From Clostridia bacterium (GTDB lineage Bacteria; Bacillota; Clostridia; UMGS1883; UMGS1540): 64,000 nucleotides of DNA. Of the stretch, positions 1-8,596 are shown one piece after another. The notes beneath the pieces are model-generated. The model was not told the DNA's origin. It saw only the letters and a list, made by a program, of their open reading frames with translations, and ran no database searches. Made by a program: the position numbers and the translations under genes. The DNA lies in contig JAFSAU010000008.1 in NCBI GenBank assembly GCA_017442155.1, positions 1-64,000 on the forward strand. The letters are read 5' to 3'. Positions within the stretch are counted from its first letter, which is position 1. Each line of letters starts with the position of its first letter.

Positions 1-1
1 A

Positions 2-2149
2 TCTATTATTATACTTGTACTCCTTGCATTAGATTGGCTTTATTTTTATGAAGGTGTGTATCTTGATTTAGGTAAAGAAAAGCCCATAGAATATTTTATG
101 AAGGTAGACGGAGAAGAAATATATATGAAAAAGGGCGACAGTTTTGAACCCTTTGAAATTCGCGGTGTCAACCTGGGTTCGGGACTTCCGAGTGAGTGGG
201 CAACTTCTTTTGCCATTGACGAAGAGACTTATTTAAGATGGTTTAAATATATCCAGGATATGGGTGCAAACACTATCCGAATTTATACAATTCAGAATGA
301 CACCTTCTATAATGCATTTTATAAATATAATAAGGACAATAAAAATCCGCTTTATATGATTCATGGAGTGTGGGTGAATGACTATGTTCTAAACTCTCAC
401 AGAGATGCATACAGCAAGGACTTTTATGATACATTTTTAGAACACAGTAAAATAATGGTTGATGTTATTCACGGAAACAGAAAACTCAATTTAGGCAGAG
501 TTGCAAGTGCAGGTCATGGAACATATAAAAAAGATATATCAGATTGGGTAATCGGATATATTTTAGGCGTTGAGTGGGACGACTCAACGGCCAGCTATAC
601 CGACGATTTATATAAAGACAAAGAGGGCCTTTCATCTTATAGTGGGAAGTATATGTATACTTCCCCTGAGGCTACTCCTTTTGAAACAATGCTTACTATG
701 GTGGGCGATAAAACCATTGAATATGAAACTAAGCGATATGGCGAGCAAAGACTTTTGGCGTTTTCCAACTGGCCTACAACTGACCCTTTTCGTTATCCCG
801 AAATCATCACCAATTTCTTTATGAAATGTGCACAGGTTGATGTGGAGCATATAAAGACTACGGATGCATTTTTATCCGGTCAGTTTGTGTCCTATCACGT
901 TTACCCCTACTATCCGTATTACTTGAGTTTTGCCGAGGATTGGTCTGTGTTTGGAATTGAATCAAAAGACTCGTTCCGTGACGAACAAGGCAGAGTAAAT
1001 GCATACAAAGCTTATCTGACAATGCTTAATAACCATCACACAATGCCTGTAGTAATATCTGAGTTTGGTGTGTCTACCGGCAGAGGTATGGCTCAGGTTG
1101 ATAAAGACACCGGCAGAAATCAGGGAAACACTTCGGAGCAGGCACAAGGACAGGCTCTTGTTGATTGTTGGGAAGATATTAAAACATCCGGTTGCAACGG
1201 CGGTTGTGTATTTACCTGGCAGGATGAATGGTTCAAGAGAACCTGGAACACTATGCACGCAGTAAACTTAACTCGTACAGCATATTGGTCAGACTACCAG
1301 ACAAATGAACAATATTTCGGACTTTTATCCTTTGACCCGGGAAAAGAAAAATCTGTATGTTATGTGGATGGCGATGTGAGTGAATGGACAGAAAAAGATA
1401 TGGTTCAAGATGGAAATACAGAGCTTTCGGTGAAATATGACGAGAAGTTTATGTATTTTCTCGTAAAGAAGGACGGACTTGATTTTGAAAACGAGGTTTT
1501 ATATATTCCTCTTGATGTTACCCCGAAAACAGGCAGTAATTACTGCAAAAACTTTGATGTAAAATTCGATAGAGATGCGGATTTTGTGATTATACTTGAC
1601 GGAAAAGATAACAGCCGTATTATGGTGCAAGAGCGTTATGATGCACTTCGCTCCACATATTCAAAGGATATTTATAAGTTTGACACTTACATTAAAAATA
1701 ATATCCCAGAAAAAAATTCGCCAAAGTTTGTAACGATTGAACTGATACTTCGTACCGCGATAGCACTTTCTCCTGAAACAAAAGAAACGGTTGCCGAAGG
1801 CTACGAAACAGGCAAGCTTTTATATGGTAATGCAAATCCTGAAAGCCAGGAATTTAATTCTTTAGCAGACTTTTGTTCGAGCGGAGATTATATTGAAATC
1901 AAGCTTCCGTGGCAGCTTATGAATTTTGCAGATCCGTCAAAGATGGAAATTCACGATGACTACTATGACGGGAACTATGGAATTGAATATATAGACATTG
2001 ACAAAATGTATGCAGGAATTGGTATGGGAGACAAAAGAATTGAACTTGACGAGATTAAGCTTCAAGGTTGGGGCAACAAGGTAACATATCACGAAAGACT
2101 CAAACAATCATATTTTATAATGCAAGGGTTATGGAAAGGGTGTGAGTGA
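2..2149 (+). CDS. Membrane-anchored glycoside-hydrolase-like protein, 5' end outside window
   Basis: The reading frame is open from base 2, and the first in-frame codons give a hydrophobic stretch (SIIILVLLALDWLYFY), so this is the tail of an N-terminal membrane anchor and the true start lies upstream. The GTG at 56 is not needed as a start. The first two thirds reads as a TIM-barrel glycoside hydrolase: RGVNLGSGLPSEW near the start, DMGANTIRIYTIQ as an early strand, and VISEFGVSTGRG (bases about 1048-1083), where the Glu would be the nucleophile of a clan GH-A enzyme. The last ~250 residues resemble a beta-sandwich carbohydrate-binding domain. It is the first visible gene of a four-gene operon with a polysaccharide glycosyltransferase and a c-di-GMP phosphodiesterase, so trimming or modifying the exported polymer outside the cell is the likely job. 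Substrate and exact GH family are not resolved. Confidence 0.7.
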   Translation, partial: SIIILVLLALDWLYFYEGVYLDLGKEKPIEYFMKVDGEEIYMKKGDSFEPFEIRGVNLGSGLPSEWATSFAIDEETYLRWFKYIQDMGANTIRIYTIQNDTFYNAFYKYNKDNKNPLYMIHGVWVNDYVLNSHRDAYSKDFYDTFLEHSKIMVDVIHGNRKLNLGRVASAGHGTYKKDISDWVIGYILGVEWDDSTASYTDDLYKDKEGLSSYSGKYMYTSPEATPFETMLTMVGDKTIEYETKRYGEQRLLAFSNWPTTDPFRYPEIITNFFMKCAQVDVEHIKTTDAFLSGQFVSYHVYPYYPYYLSFAEDWSVFGIESKDSFRDEQGRVNAYKAYLTMLNNHHTMPVVISEFGVSTGRGMAQVDKDTGRNQGNTSEQAQGQALVDCWEDIKTSGCNGGCVFTWQDEWFKRTWNTMHAVNLTRTAYWSDYQTNEQYFGLLSFDPGKEKSVCYVDGDVSEWTEKDMVQDGNTELSVKYDEKFMYFLVKKDGLDFENEVLYIPLDVTPKTGSNYCKNFDVKFDRDADFVIILDGKDNSRIMVQERYDALRSTYSKDIYKFDTYIKNNIPEKNSPKFVTIELILRTAIALSPETKETVAEGYETGKLLYGNANPESQEFNSLADFCSSGDYIEIKLPWQLMNFADPSKMEIHDDYYDGNYGIEYIDIDKMYAGIGMGDKRIELDEIKLQGWGNKVTYHERLKQSYFIMQGLWKGCE

Positions 2150-3255
2150 AAATGAAAATAGAGATTATGATTTATGTTTATATCGCAATATGTATCAGCA
2201 TGATAGCATTTAACATAGTCTATGTTTTTGTTTTGCGTCACCGTGAAAAAGCACTCAGCAATAATTCTCAAAAACTCAATAAAATCATTTGCGAACAGAT
2301 AGAAGTTATCAAAACCGGCAAAGAAATCTCAGAAAAACATATAAAATATCTTTGTAAAAAGCTTGACAGAACCGCCGGAATTACGGCATTTGACAGAGCA
2401 CTTGAAAGTGTTTCCCGAAAAGAGCCTGATATGGCACAGAAATATCTTATTGAAACATTTTATGTGTTTGAATATCTTACGCATCGTTACATAAGCAAGG
2501 ATACCATAAAAATTGCATATTTTCCTTACATACTTCACAAATACAACATACTAAAGCATTATGATAGTGGAAAGGTGCTTGATGCTCTTTTGGATCTTTT
2601 GAGGTCTGTAAATGTATATTGCAGAGAAAATACCTTGAAAGCACTTTACAGTATGCAAAGACCTGATGTTGTTGTGGCGTCTTTGAAAATCATAGACAAA
2701 AACTTATCCTTTCACCACGCAAAGCTTATTTGCGATGGACTTTTGAATTACAATGGGGATAAAGAAAGATTAAAAGATATGCTTTTTGAAAGCTTTAATG
2801 CATATTCCACCGGAATGCAGCTTAATATTTTGAATTACTTCCGTTTTGGCAATATCCGCTGTGATAAAGAAATGTTAGAAATTTTATCAAACGAAAAGGC
2901 GGATAATGAGCTTCGTTTTGCAGCTATCAGATACTTTGAAAAATTCCCGATTAAGGAAGCTGAAAGCAGTATTTGGGCGATAGCGGAAAATTTGGAAGGA
3001 CGCACATGGGAATATCAGGCGATTGCTTCATCTGCACTGAAATCATATCCCGGCGATGTTACTTTCAGAATATTGGTCGAAAACCTTTCAAACTCTAATT
3101 GGCACATAAGGCAGAATAGCGCAATAAGCCTTGAAAAACTTGGATATACATATCACGATTTGATAAATGTTTTTGACGGAAATGACAGATACGCAAGAGA
3201 AATTATGCGCTACCGTCTTGATAAGAGAAATGCAGAGGAGGCGGTGAAAGCATAA
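2146..3255 (+). CDS. Membrane-anchored HEAT-repeat protein
   Basis: One N-terminal transmembrane helix (about residues 5-28) is followed by ~330 residues of alpha-helical repeats of HEAT/ARM type, with recurring segments such as NVYCRENTLKALYSM and NSNWHIRQNSAISLEKLGY. Repeats of this kind usually form scaffolds for protein contacts; no catalytic motif is visible. The GTG start at 2146 overlaps the upstream stop by four bases (GTGA), and an ATG two codons on is an alternative. The stop overlaps the glycosyltransferase ATG by one base, so translation is probably coupled. Position suggests an assembly or adaptor subunit for the neighbouring polysaccharide synthase. That role is inferred from context only. 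Confidence 0.7.
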   Translation: MKMKIEIMIYVYIAICISMIAFNIVYVFVLRHREKALSNNSQKLNKIICEQIEVIKTGKEISEKHIKYLCKKLDRTAGITAFDRALESVSRKEPDMAQKYLIETFYVFEYLTHRYISKDTIKIAYFPYILHKYNILKHYDSGKVLDALLDLLRSVNVYCRENTLKALYSMQRPDVVVASLKIIDKNLSFHHAKLICDGLLNYNGDKERLKDMLFESFNAYSTGMQLNILNYFRFGNIRCDKEMLEILSNEKADNELRFAAIRYFEKFPIKEAESSIWAIAENLEGRTWEYQAIASSALKSYPGDVTFRILVENLSNSNWHIRQNSAISLEKLGYTYHDLINVFDGNDRYAREIMRYRLDKRNAEEAVKA

Positions 3256-4658
3256 TGGAAATGGAAACAATAAAAAATATTTTTGACATTATTAGCGTTT
3301 GCTTTGTTGTATATCTCATCGGCTACTCTACATTTTTGTTTTTATCGGTGGCCATAGGTGCATCAACTCTTTACAGAAAAAAGATGCAGGACAGACTGAT
3401 GAATAAGTTTACAGATAATTATTTTGTGCCAATAACAATAGTGGTTCCCGCATATAACGAGGAAGTAACGGTTGTGCAGACGGTCAAATCCTTACTTTCG
3501 CTGGATTATAAACTTTATGAGATTATCGTTGTGGATGACGGTTCAAAGGATGAAACATCACGCGTTTTAATTGATGCATATAATATGCATCCTGTAAGAC
3601 GACCGCTCCACAGAAGTATAGCATGTCAGCCGGAGGAATTTATTTATGAATCTTATGAGCAGAAAGTTCCTCTTACTCTCATTCGCAAGAAAAACGGCGG
3701 TAAAGCAGATGCGCTGAATATGGGTATCAACGCTGCGCAGTATCCGTACTTTATCTGTATGGATGCAGACTCCGTTCTGCAGTATGATTCCCTAAAAAAG
3801 ATTGTAATTCCCGTTTTGGAAGAAGAAAATGTGGTTGCAGTAGGCGGAACGGTAAGACCTTGTAATGATGTAACACTTAAAGAGGGCAGAGTTATAAAAT
3901 ACAGACTGCCTAAGAATATTTTAGCTTGTATGCAGCTCTTGGAATATGACCGTTCTTTCTTGGCATCAAGAATTTTATTTGACCATTTTAACGGCTCACT
4001 GATTATATCGGGAGCGTTTGGAATGTTCAAAAAAGAAACGGTTATCGCAGCAGGCGGCTATGACCACGGCACAATGGGCGAAGATATGGAACTTGTGGTA
4101 AAACTTCATTCCTACTGCCTTACAAATCAGATTCCATACTCCATCAAATATGCAACCGATGCAGTATGTTGGACGCAGGTGCCTGAAAAATTAGGAGACT
4201 TGAAAAAACAGCGTAAACGTTGGCATCTTGGACTTTTCCAGACTATGTGGAAGCATAAAAAGATGATGGGAAATCCTAAATTCGGTGCAGTTGGATTTAT
4301 TTCGTATATGTACTTCTTGCTCTATGAACTGCTTTCGCCGTTTATAGAAGTATTCGGTGTGTTTACTATGATTGTGGCATATTGCATTGATTTACTGAAT
4401 TTGCCGTTTATGCTCCTTTTTATGCTGATTTATGCCGCATATAATTCAATTCTGACACTGACGGCGTTCTTTTCAAGAATACAGACCATTGATTTGACAG
4501 TTACTTTCAAAGACTGTATGAAAGCCATCATGCTTTGCTTTTTTGAGGTTACAACGTTAAGGTTTATCATGGCATTTGTAAGACTTACGGCGTTTCGTGG
4601 CTATAAAAAGAAAAAACTTGATTGGGGACGTATTGAACGAATGAAGATGAATATTTAA
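3255..4658 (+). CDS. Membrane family 2 processive glycosyltransferase
   Basis: This is a GT2 enzyme that polymerises sugars at the membrane. All motifs of processive synthases are visible: VVDDGS (DDG at residues 94-96), MDAD (DxD at 170-172), GED (catalytic Asp near 277) and QRKRW (QxxRW at 319-323). A transmembrane helix precedes the catalytic domain (about 12-35) and several follow it (about 345-450), as in PgaC, HasA and BcsA relatives. No PilZ domain is present, so any c-di-GMP control must work through another protein. It sits between the HEAT-repeat protein and the EAL protein. The polymer (cellulose-like, poly-GlcNAc or other) cannot be predicted from these motifs. Confidence 0.88.
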   Translation: MEMETIKNIFDIISVCFVVYLIGYSTFLFLSVAIGASTLYRKKMQDRLMNKFTDNYFVPITIVVPAYNEEVTVVQTVKSLLSLDYKLYEIIVVDDGSKDETSRVLIDAYNMHPVRRPLHRSIACQPEEFIYESYEQKVPLTLIRKKNGGKADALNMGINAAQYPYFICMDADSVLQYDSLKKIVIPVLEEENVVAVGGTVRPCNDVTLKEGRVIKYRLPKNILACMQLLEYDRSFLASRILFDHFNGSLIISGAFGMFKKETVIAAGGYDHGTMGEDMELVVKLHSYCLTNQIPYSIKYATDAVCWTQVPEKLGDLKKQRKRWHLGLFQTMWKHKKMMGNPKFGAVGFISYMYFLLYELLSPFIEVFGVFTMIVAYCIDLLNLPFMLLFMLIYAAYNSILTLTAFFSRIQTIDLTVTFKDCMKAIMLCFFEVTTLRFIMAFVRLTAFRGYKKKKLDWGRIERMKMNI

Positions 4659-4680
4659 AAGAGGCGAGGTGATTTGATAA

Positions 4681-6570
4681 ATGAGAAAATGTATGATTGC
4701 AATGCTCCTGCTGATTATTTTCTGTGCTCAGCCGGTTTTTGCTGAGGTTTATACTACCGAAAAAACCGAGGGGTTGGGAGATTGTATCTATGTAGCGGGA
4801 AGCCCTGATCATTATCCGGTTGAATTTTATGATGAGGAAAGTAACGCATACTGTGGTATTATTCCTGATATGCTGGGGATTATCTCTGAACGCTCAGGGG
4901 TGGATTTTGTTTATATCAATGGCAATAAAGCTGATAAAAATACAATGGGAGAAAATTTGCAGGTAGAGATGGTTTCTTCTTCCGAAAATATCAACACCCT
5001 GCCTTATTATAAGGATTATTTAGAACTCGTATCCTTTGAAAAAAACGGTAAAACAGTGAAATCGGGTCTTGTTTTCACAAGCCTTATAGATGATGTACTG
5101 ATTTCAAAAACCAAAGCTGCAGCAAGTGAGATTCCGGAAGATGTCAAAAGCGGAATATATCTATCTTATGCAACCGAAAATGCAAAGATAAATTACATTT
5201 GGGTTGTAATAGCACTTGTTTTTTGCTTGAGCTTGCTTGCAACTGTAATTCTGCTGATTTTTCGCATCAAACGCATCCGCAAAGAAAATGAGGCGGATAA
5301 GATGACAGACGCTGAGACCGGAATGGGAAATCTGCAATTTTTCAAATATCATTTCAGATACACGATAAGCGATATCTCAAGAAGCCTTTATTATATTGCA
5401 TATATTATTTTAGACAGCAGCTATCTTCGTTCTTATCACGGCGACAGTTCTTTTGACGATGTACTCAAATACACAGCATTCGTTCTTTCAGAGCATACGG
5501 GCGACAGAGAAATCTCTGCACGAATTACCGAAAACGGCTTTGCCTTTGCGTTACAATCCACAAATGATGATGACGCAAAAAAAAGACTCACCGAAGTTAT
5601 GAATAAGCTCAACAGTTTTGAAGCTGTGAAGGAGAAAAACAACAAGCTTGTGTTTCACTCTGCCGTCTATCATCTTGGAAGTTCTGACAGAAATTGTGAA
5701 ATTCTTCTATTTAATCTCAGAAAGAACTGTAACAGAATTTTTGGTACGGAAAAGCAAATTGTTTTCTGCGATATTCATTCTATGAATATGATTCAAGAAG
5801 AAAAGAAAATCACCGAAAGCATCTTAAAGGGGTTCGAAAAAAACGAATTTAAGATGTATCTACAGTTTATTGTTGATAACAAAACCAAGAAAATTGTTTC
5901 AGCAGAAGCTCTTTCCAGGTGGGATAGTCCCGAGAAAGGACTTGTCGGTCCCGGTAAATATATCGGGAACATGGAAATGGCGGGGCTTATAAGTAGGCAC
6001 GACTTTTATATGTTTGAGCTTGCCTGTCGTCAGCTTGAAAAATGGAAGGGTACGGCCTTTGAAAATATCGCTCTTTCCTGTAACTTTACAAGAATAACCC
6101 TTTCGGAAGAAAATTTTATTGATAAACTCAAGATGATTTCAAATAGTTATTCTTTTGATAAATCAAAGATTGCTATTGAAATTACCGAAGATGCTATGGA
6201 AAAAGACAGAGAAACTGCAACGAATAATGTAAAGTTGTGTAAGGAAATTGGGTTCAGAGTGTATCTTGACGACTTGGGAAGCGGGTACACATCCCTTGCG
6301 AATTTGTGCGATTATCCCATTGATGTTGTAAAAATTGACCGTGATATTTTACTCAAAACCGAAAATGAAAAAGGCAAAGACCTGTTTACAGGCATTATCG
6401 CTCTTGCGCACAGCTTAAATATTAAGGTTATTTGCGAGGGCGTAGAAACAGAAGTTCAAAACACACTTGTATCTTCATCTGCTTGCGACTTCGTTCAGGG
6501 ATGGTATTATTCCAAAGCACTTCCTTTAGAGGAATGTGAGTCATTTATAGATAAATATGAAAATCGGTGA
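4681..6570 (+). CDS. Membrane sensor with degenerate GGDEF and EAL phosphodiesterase domain
   Basis: A signal peptide and a short extracytoplasmic region resembling part of a periplasmic solute-binding domain (LGDCIYVAGSPDHYPVEFYD) are followed by a transmembrane helix near residues 170-195. A GGDEF-like domain then has the active-site loop replaced by ENGFAF, so cyclase activity is unlikely. The C-terminal EAL domain keeps its key residues: AEALSRW, SCNFTR, IAIEITED, LDDLGSGYTS, VKIDRD, ICEGVE and QGWYYSKALP. It should therefore hydrolyse c-di-GMP to pGpG, perhaps in response to an extracellular ligand, and so adjust polysaccharide synthesis by the upstream synthase. It is the last gene of the operon. 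Confidence 0.88.
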   Translation: MRKCMIAMLLLIIFCAQPVFAEVYTTEKTEGLGDCIYVAGSPDHYPVEFYDEESNAYCGIIPDMLGIISERSGVDFVYINGNKADKNTMGENLQVEMVSSSENINTLPYYKDYLELVSFEKNGKTVKSGLVFTSLIDDVLISKTKAAASEIPEDVKSGIYLSYATENAKINYIWVVIALVFCLSLLATVILLIFRIKRIRKENEADKMTDAETGMGNLQFFKYHFRYTISDISRSLYYIAYIILDSSYLRSYHGDSSFDDVLKYTAFVLSEHTGDREISARITENGFAFALQSTNDDDAKKRLTEVMNKLNSFEAVKEKNNKLVFHSAVYHLGSSDRNCEILLFNLRKNCNRIFGTEKQIVFCDIHSMNMIQEEKKITESILKGFEKNEFKMYLQFIVDNKTKKIVSAEALSRWDSPEKGLVGPGKYIGNMEMAGLISRHDFYMFELACRQLEKWKGTAFENIALSCNFTRITLSEENFIDKLKMISNSYSFDKSKIAIEITEDAMEKDRETATNNVKLCKEIGFRVYLDDLGSGYTSLANLCDYPIDVVKIDRDILLKTENEKGKDLFTGIIALAHSLNIKVICEGVETEVQNTLVSSSACDFVQGWYYSKALPLEECESFIDKYENR

Positions 6571-6741
6571 TCATTTAGCATAACAAAAAAATATGTATAT
6601 CCAAGCGATATACGCTTCATAAAATATTTCATGTACTACACCGAAGGGGCTGTCTCACTAAAGTGAGGCAGTCCTAAATTTTTGCACGCAAAAAGCCGCA
6701 GAAGTATGGAAACTTCGCAGCTTTTGTGGTATAATTGAAGT

Positions 6742-6927
6742 ATGCCAAAACAACAAAAAATACAAGTAGATTATTCAACAAAATATTTTCAACTGTTTTT
6801 ACCAATTAATTTTGAAATGAATATTCCGGCAGATGATTCGGTGCGCTTGCTAAGCAATGTATTGGAGGAGTTAGATTACACAGAGCTGTATAGAGCGTAT
6901 TCTCGAAAAGAGAAAAATGTGCAGTGA
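6742..6927 (+). pseudogene. IS1182-family transposase, N-terminal fragment
   Basis: The 61-codon frame (MPKQQKIQVDYSTKYF, then LDYTELYRAYSRK) matches the characteristic first ~55 residues of IS1182-type transposases. After RAYSRK the family normally continues into the DDE catalytic domain; here the frame runs into foreign sequence and stops. A -10-like TATAAT lies just upstream at 6730-6735. It is non-functional as a transposase. Confidence 0.7.
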
Positions 6928-6929
6928 TA

Positions 6930-7096
6930 ACAGTATCATCGTCAATTTTAACCTCGGAATAAAGCTTTACCCATTTAGATAAGACACTTAAAGACACTCC
7001 GTATTCATTGTGAATTTGTGCATAATTTTTACCGGAATGATAAAGATTGACGACAGTTTTTTTAAATTCTGATGTGTACTTGTTTTTTGTGGACAT
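6930..7096 (-). pseudogene. IS3-family OrfA, truncated after the HTH
   Basis: The first ~55 codons (MSTKNKYTSEFKKTVVNLY, then YGVSLSVLSKWVKLY) are an IS3-family OrfA helix-turn-helix. They follow a good ribosome binding site (GGAG, eight bases upstream). The similarity ends at about DDDTVITA, where intact OrfA proteins continue into a leucine zipper. Here the frame continues into IS1182-like DNA to 6806 as a chimeric tail. OrfB is absent, so the copy is dead. Confidence 0.7.
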
Positions 7097-7293
7097 TGTA
7101 ATTCTCCTTTCGTGTCTACAATTTTACATCATTTCCAATTTGCTGTCCACTTTTTTAGTATACACCTGATTTTATAGTGATAGATTTCCACTTATATTAC
7201 GTTAAAATACGCATGAATCCGTCACAGGATTCAAACCAATCTGCTACATAACGGGATAGCAAGAAAAAAAGACAAAATCCGCATGGATGTGTC

Positions 7294-7323
7294 TTGACAA
7301 GCGTCAGCGGGATGTGGTATAAT
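7294..7323 (+). promoter_or_regulatory. Sigma-A type promoter for prfA
   Basis: TTGACA at 7294-7299 and TATAAT at 7318-7323 are separated by 18 bases and lie about 50 bases upstream of the prfA ATG. Both hexamers match consensus exactly. Confidence 0.8.
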
Positions 7324-7373
7324 AATACGAATATAAAAAATAGGAAAACCAAAATGGAAGATTGGAGAATTCG

Positions 7374-8444
7374 ATGTTTGACAAGTTATCCTTTATTGAG
7401 ACAAGGCACGAAGAGTTAAGTGAAAAAATCAGTGACCCGGCTGTGATTGCAGACCAGGAAACCTGGCGTAAGCTTTGTAAGGAACATTCGGATATCACGC
7501 CCATTGTAGAAAAATACCGGGCTTACAAAAAAGCAAAAGAAACAATAGAAGAAGCCGAAATGCTTATGGAGACAGAAAACGATAAGGACTTTAAGGAGAT
7601 GCTGCAGTCGGAAATCGAAGATTCCAAGGCGGAAATTGAAACGCTCTCGGAGGAGCTGAAAATCCTTCTTCTTCCCAAGGACCCCAATGATGAAAAAAAC
7701 GTTATCGTTGAAATCCGCGGTGGAGCGGGTGGGGACGAGGCGGCTTTGTTTGCGGCAGATTTGTACCGCATGTATACGATGTACGCCGAGGCCAGACGAT
7801 GGAAAATTGAAGTTTTAAGCTCCAACATCACAGATATCGGCGGTATAAAGGAAATTTCCTTTATGATTGAGGGACAGGGAGCCTATAGCCGCTTGAAATT
7901 TGAAAGCGGCGTGCATAGGGTCCAGCGCGTACCGGCCACAGAATCCGGTGGCAGAATTCATACCTCTACGGTTACAGTGGCAGTGCTCCCTGAGGTGGAA
8001 GAGGTTGAGGTGGAAATCAACCCCAACGACCTGAAAATTGACGTGTTCCGTGCTGGCGGCCCCGGTGGACAGTGTGTAAATACCACTGACTCTGCTGTGC
8101 GTATCACCCACATTCCAACGGGTATTGTAGTCTCCTGCCAGGATGAAAAGAGCCAGCATAAAAATAAGGACAAGGGTATGAAAATCCTGCGTTCCCGAAT
8201 TTATGACCTGATGCAGCAACAACAGCACGATTCCATTGCACAAGAACGGAAAAGCCAGGTAGGAACGGGGGACAGAAGTGAAAGAATCCGTACCTATAAC
8301 TTCCCACAGGGAAGAATCAGTGACCATCGCATTGGTCTTACCATTTATAAGATTGATGCATTTTTGAACGGTGATATGGATGAAGTAATTGATGCGTTGA
8401 TTACGAGTGCCCAGAGCGAAAAACTGAAGGGCGAAGAAATGTAG
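7374..8444 (+). CDS. prfA: Peptide chain release factor 1
   Basis: RF1 reads UAA and UAG stop codons on the ribosome and triggers peptide release. The 356-residue protein has the stop-codon-reading PAT tripeptide (187-189, in [10 protein letters not shown]) and the GGQ motif (231-233, in GGPGGQCVN) that enters the peptidyl-transferase centre. The start is placed at ATG 7374, giving [15 protein letters not shown], because GGAG at 7364-7367 is correctly spaced from it. The TTG at 7362 would itself overlap that ribosome binding site. The gene has its own promoter. The usual partner prmC, which methylates the GGQ glutamine, is not in this window. Confidence 0.97.
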   Translation: MFDKLSFIETRHEELSEKISDPAVIADQETWRKLCKEHSDITPIVEKYRAYKKAKETIEEAEMLMETENDKDFKEMLQSEIEDSKAEIETLSEELKILLLPKDPNDEKNVIVEIRGGAGGDEAALFAADLYRMYTMYAEARRWKIEVLSSNITDIGGIKEISFMIEGQGAYSRLKFESGVHRVQRVPATESGGRIHTSTVTVAVLPEVEEVEVEINPNDLKIDVFRAGGPGGQCVNTTDSAVRITHIPTGIVVSCQDEKSQHKNKDKGMKILRSRIYDLMQQQQHDSIAQERKSQVGTGDRSERIRTYNFPQGRISDHRIGLTIYKIDAFLNGDMDEVIDALITSAQSEKLKGEEM

Positions 8445-8596
8445 CATATACCCTCATAAAGCGGATGACACCGGCTGTGATTCTGAGTGGAGAAAATGAG
8501 TTTTTTTCCGCAATACGCCGCAGAATGGCAGCTTGATGTATGCAAAAGAAGAGGTGTATATAGATTTTTTTGTAGTATGGAAGGACGGTAGAAAAA

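Larger units (their letters stand above)
6646..7164. mobile_element. Two truncated insertion sequences joined together (IS1182-like and IS3-like)
   Basis: The left part begins at 6646 with GGGGCTGTCTCACTAAAG, the kind of terminus seen in IS1182-family elements, and continues into the start of a transposase. Near 6925 the sequence switches to the opposite-strand start of an IS3-family OrfA. The right end (7164) reads on the minus strand as TGTATACTAAAAAAGTGGAC, an IS3-type terminus. Both transposases lack most of their length, so neither element could move alone. The block separates the AT-rich polysaccharide operon from the housekeeping genes and marks a place of past insertion and deletion. 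Confidence 0.7.

Noticed and set aside
7214-7233. Seven-bp hairpin TGAATCC/GGATTCA between the IS remnant and the prfA promoter
   Set aside because: Short, with no T-run and upstream of the promoter; no role can be supported.
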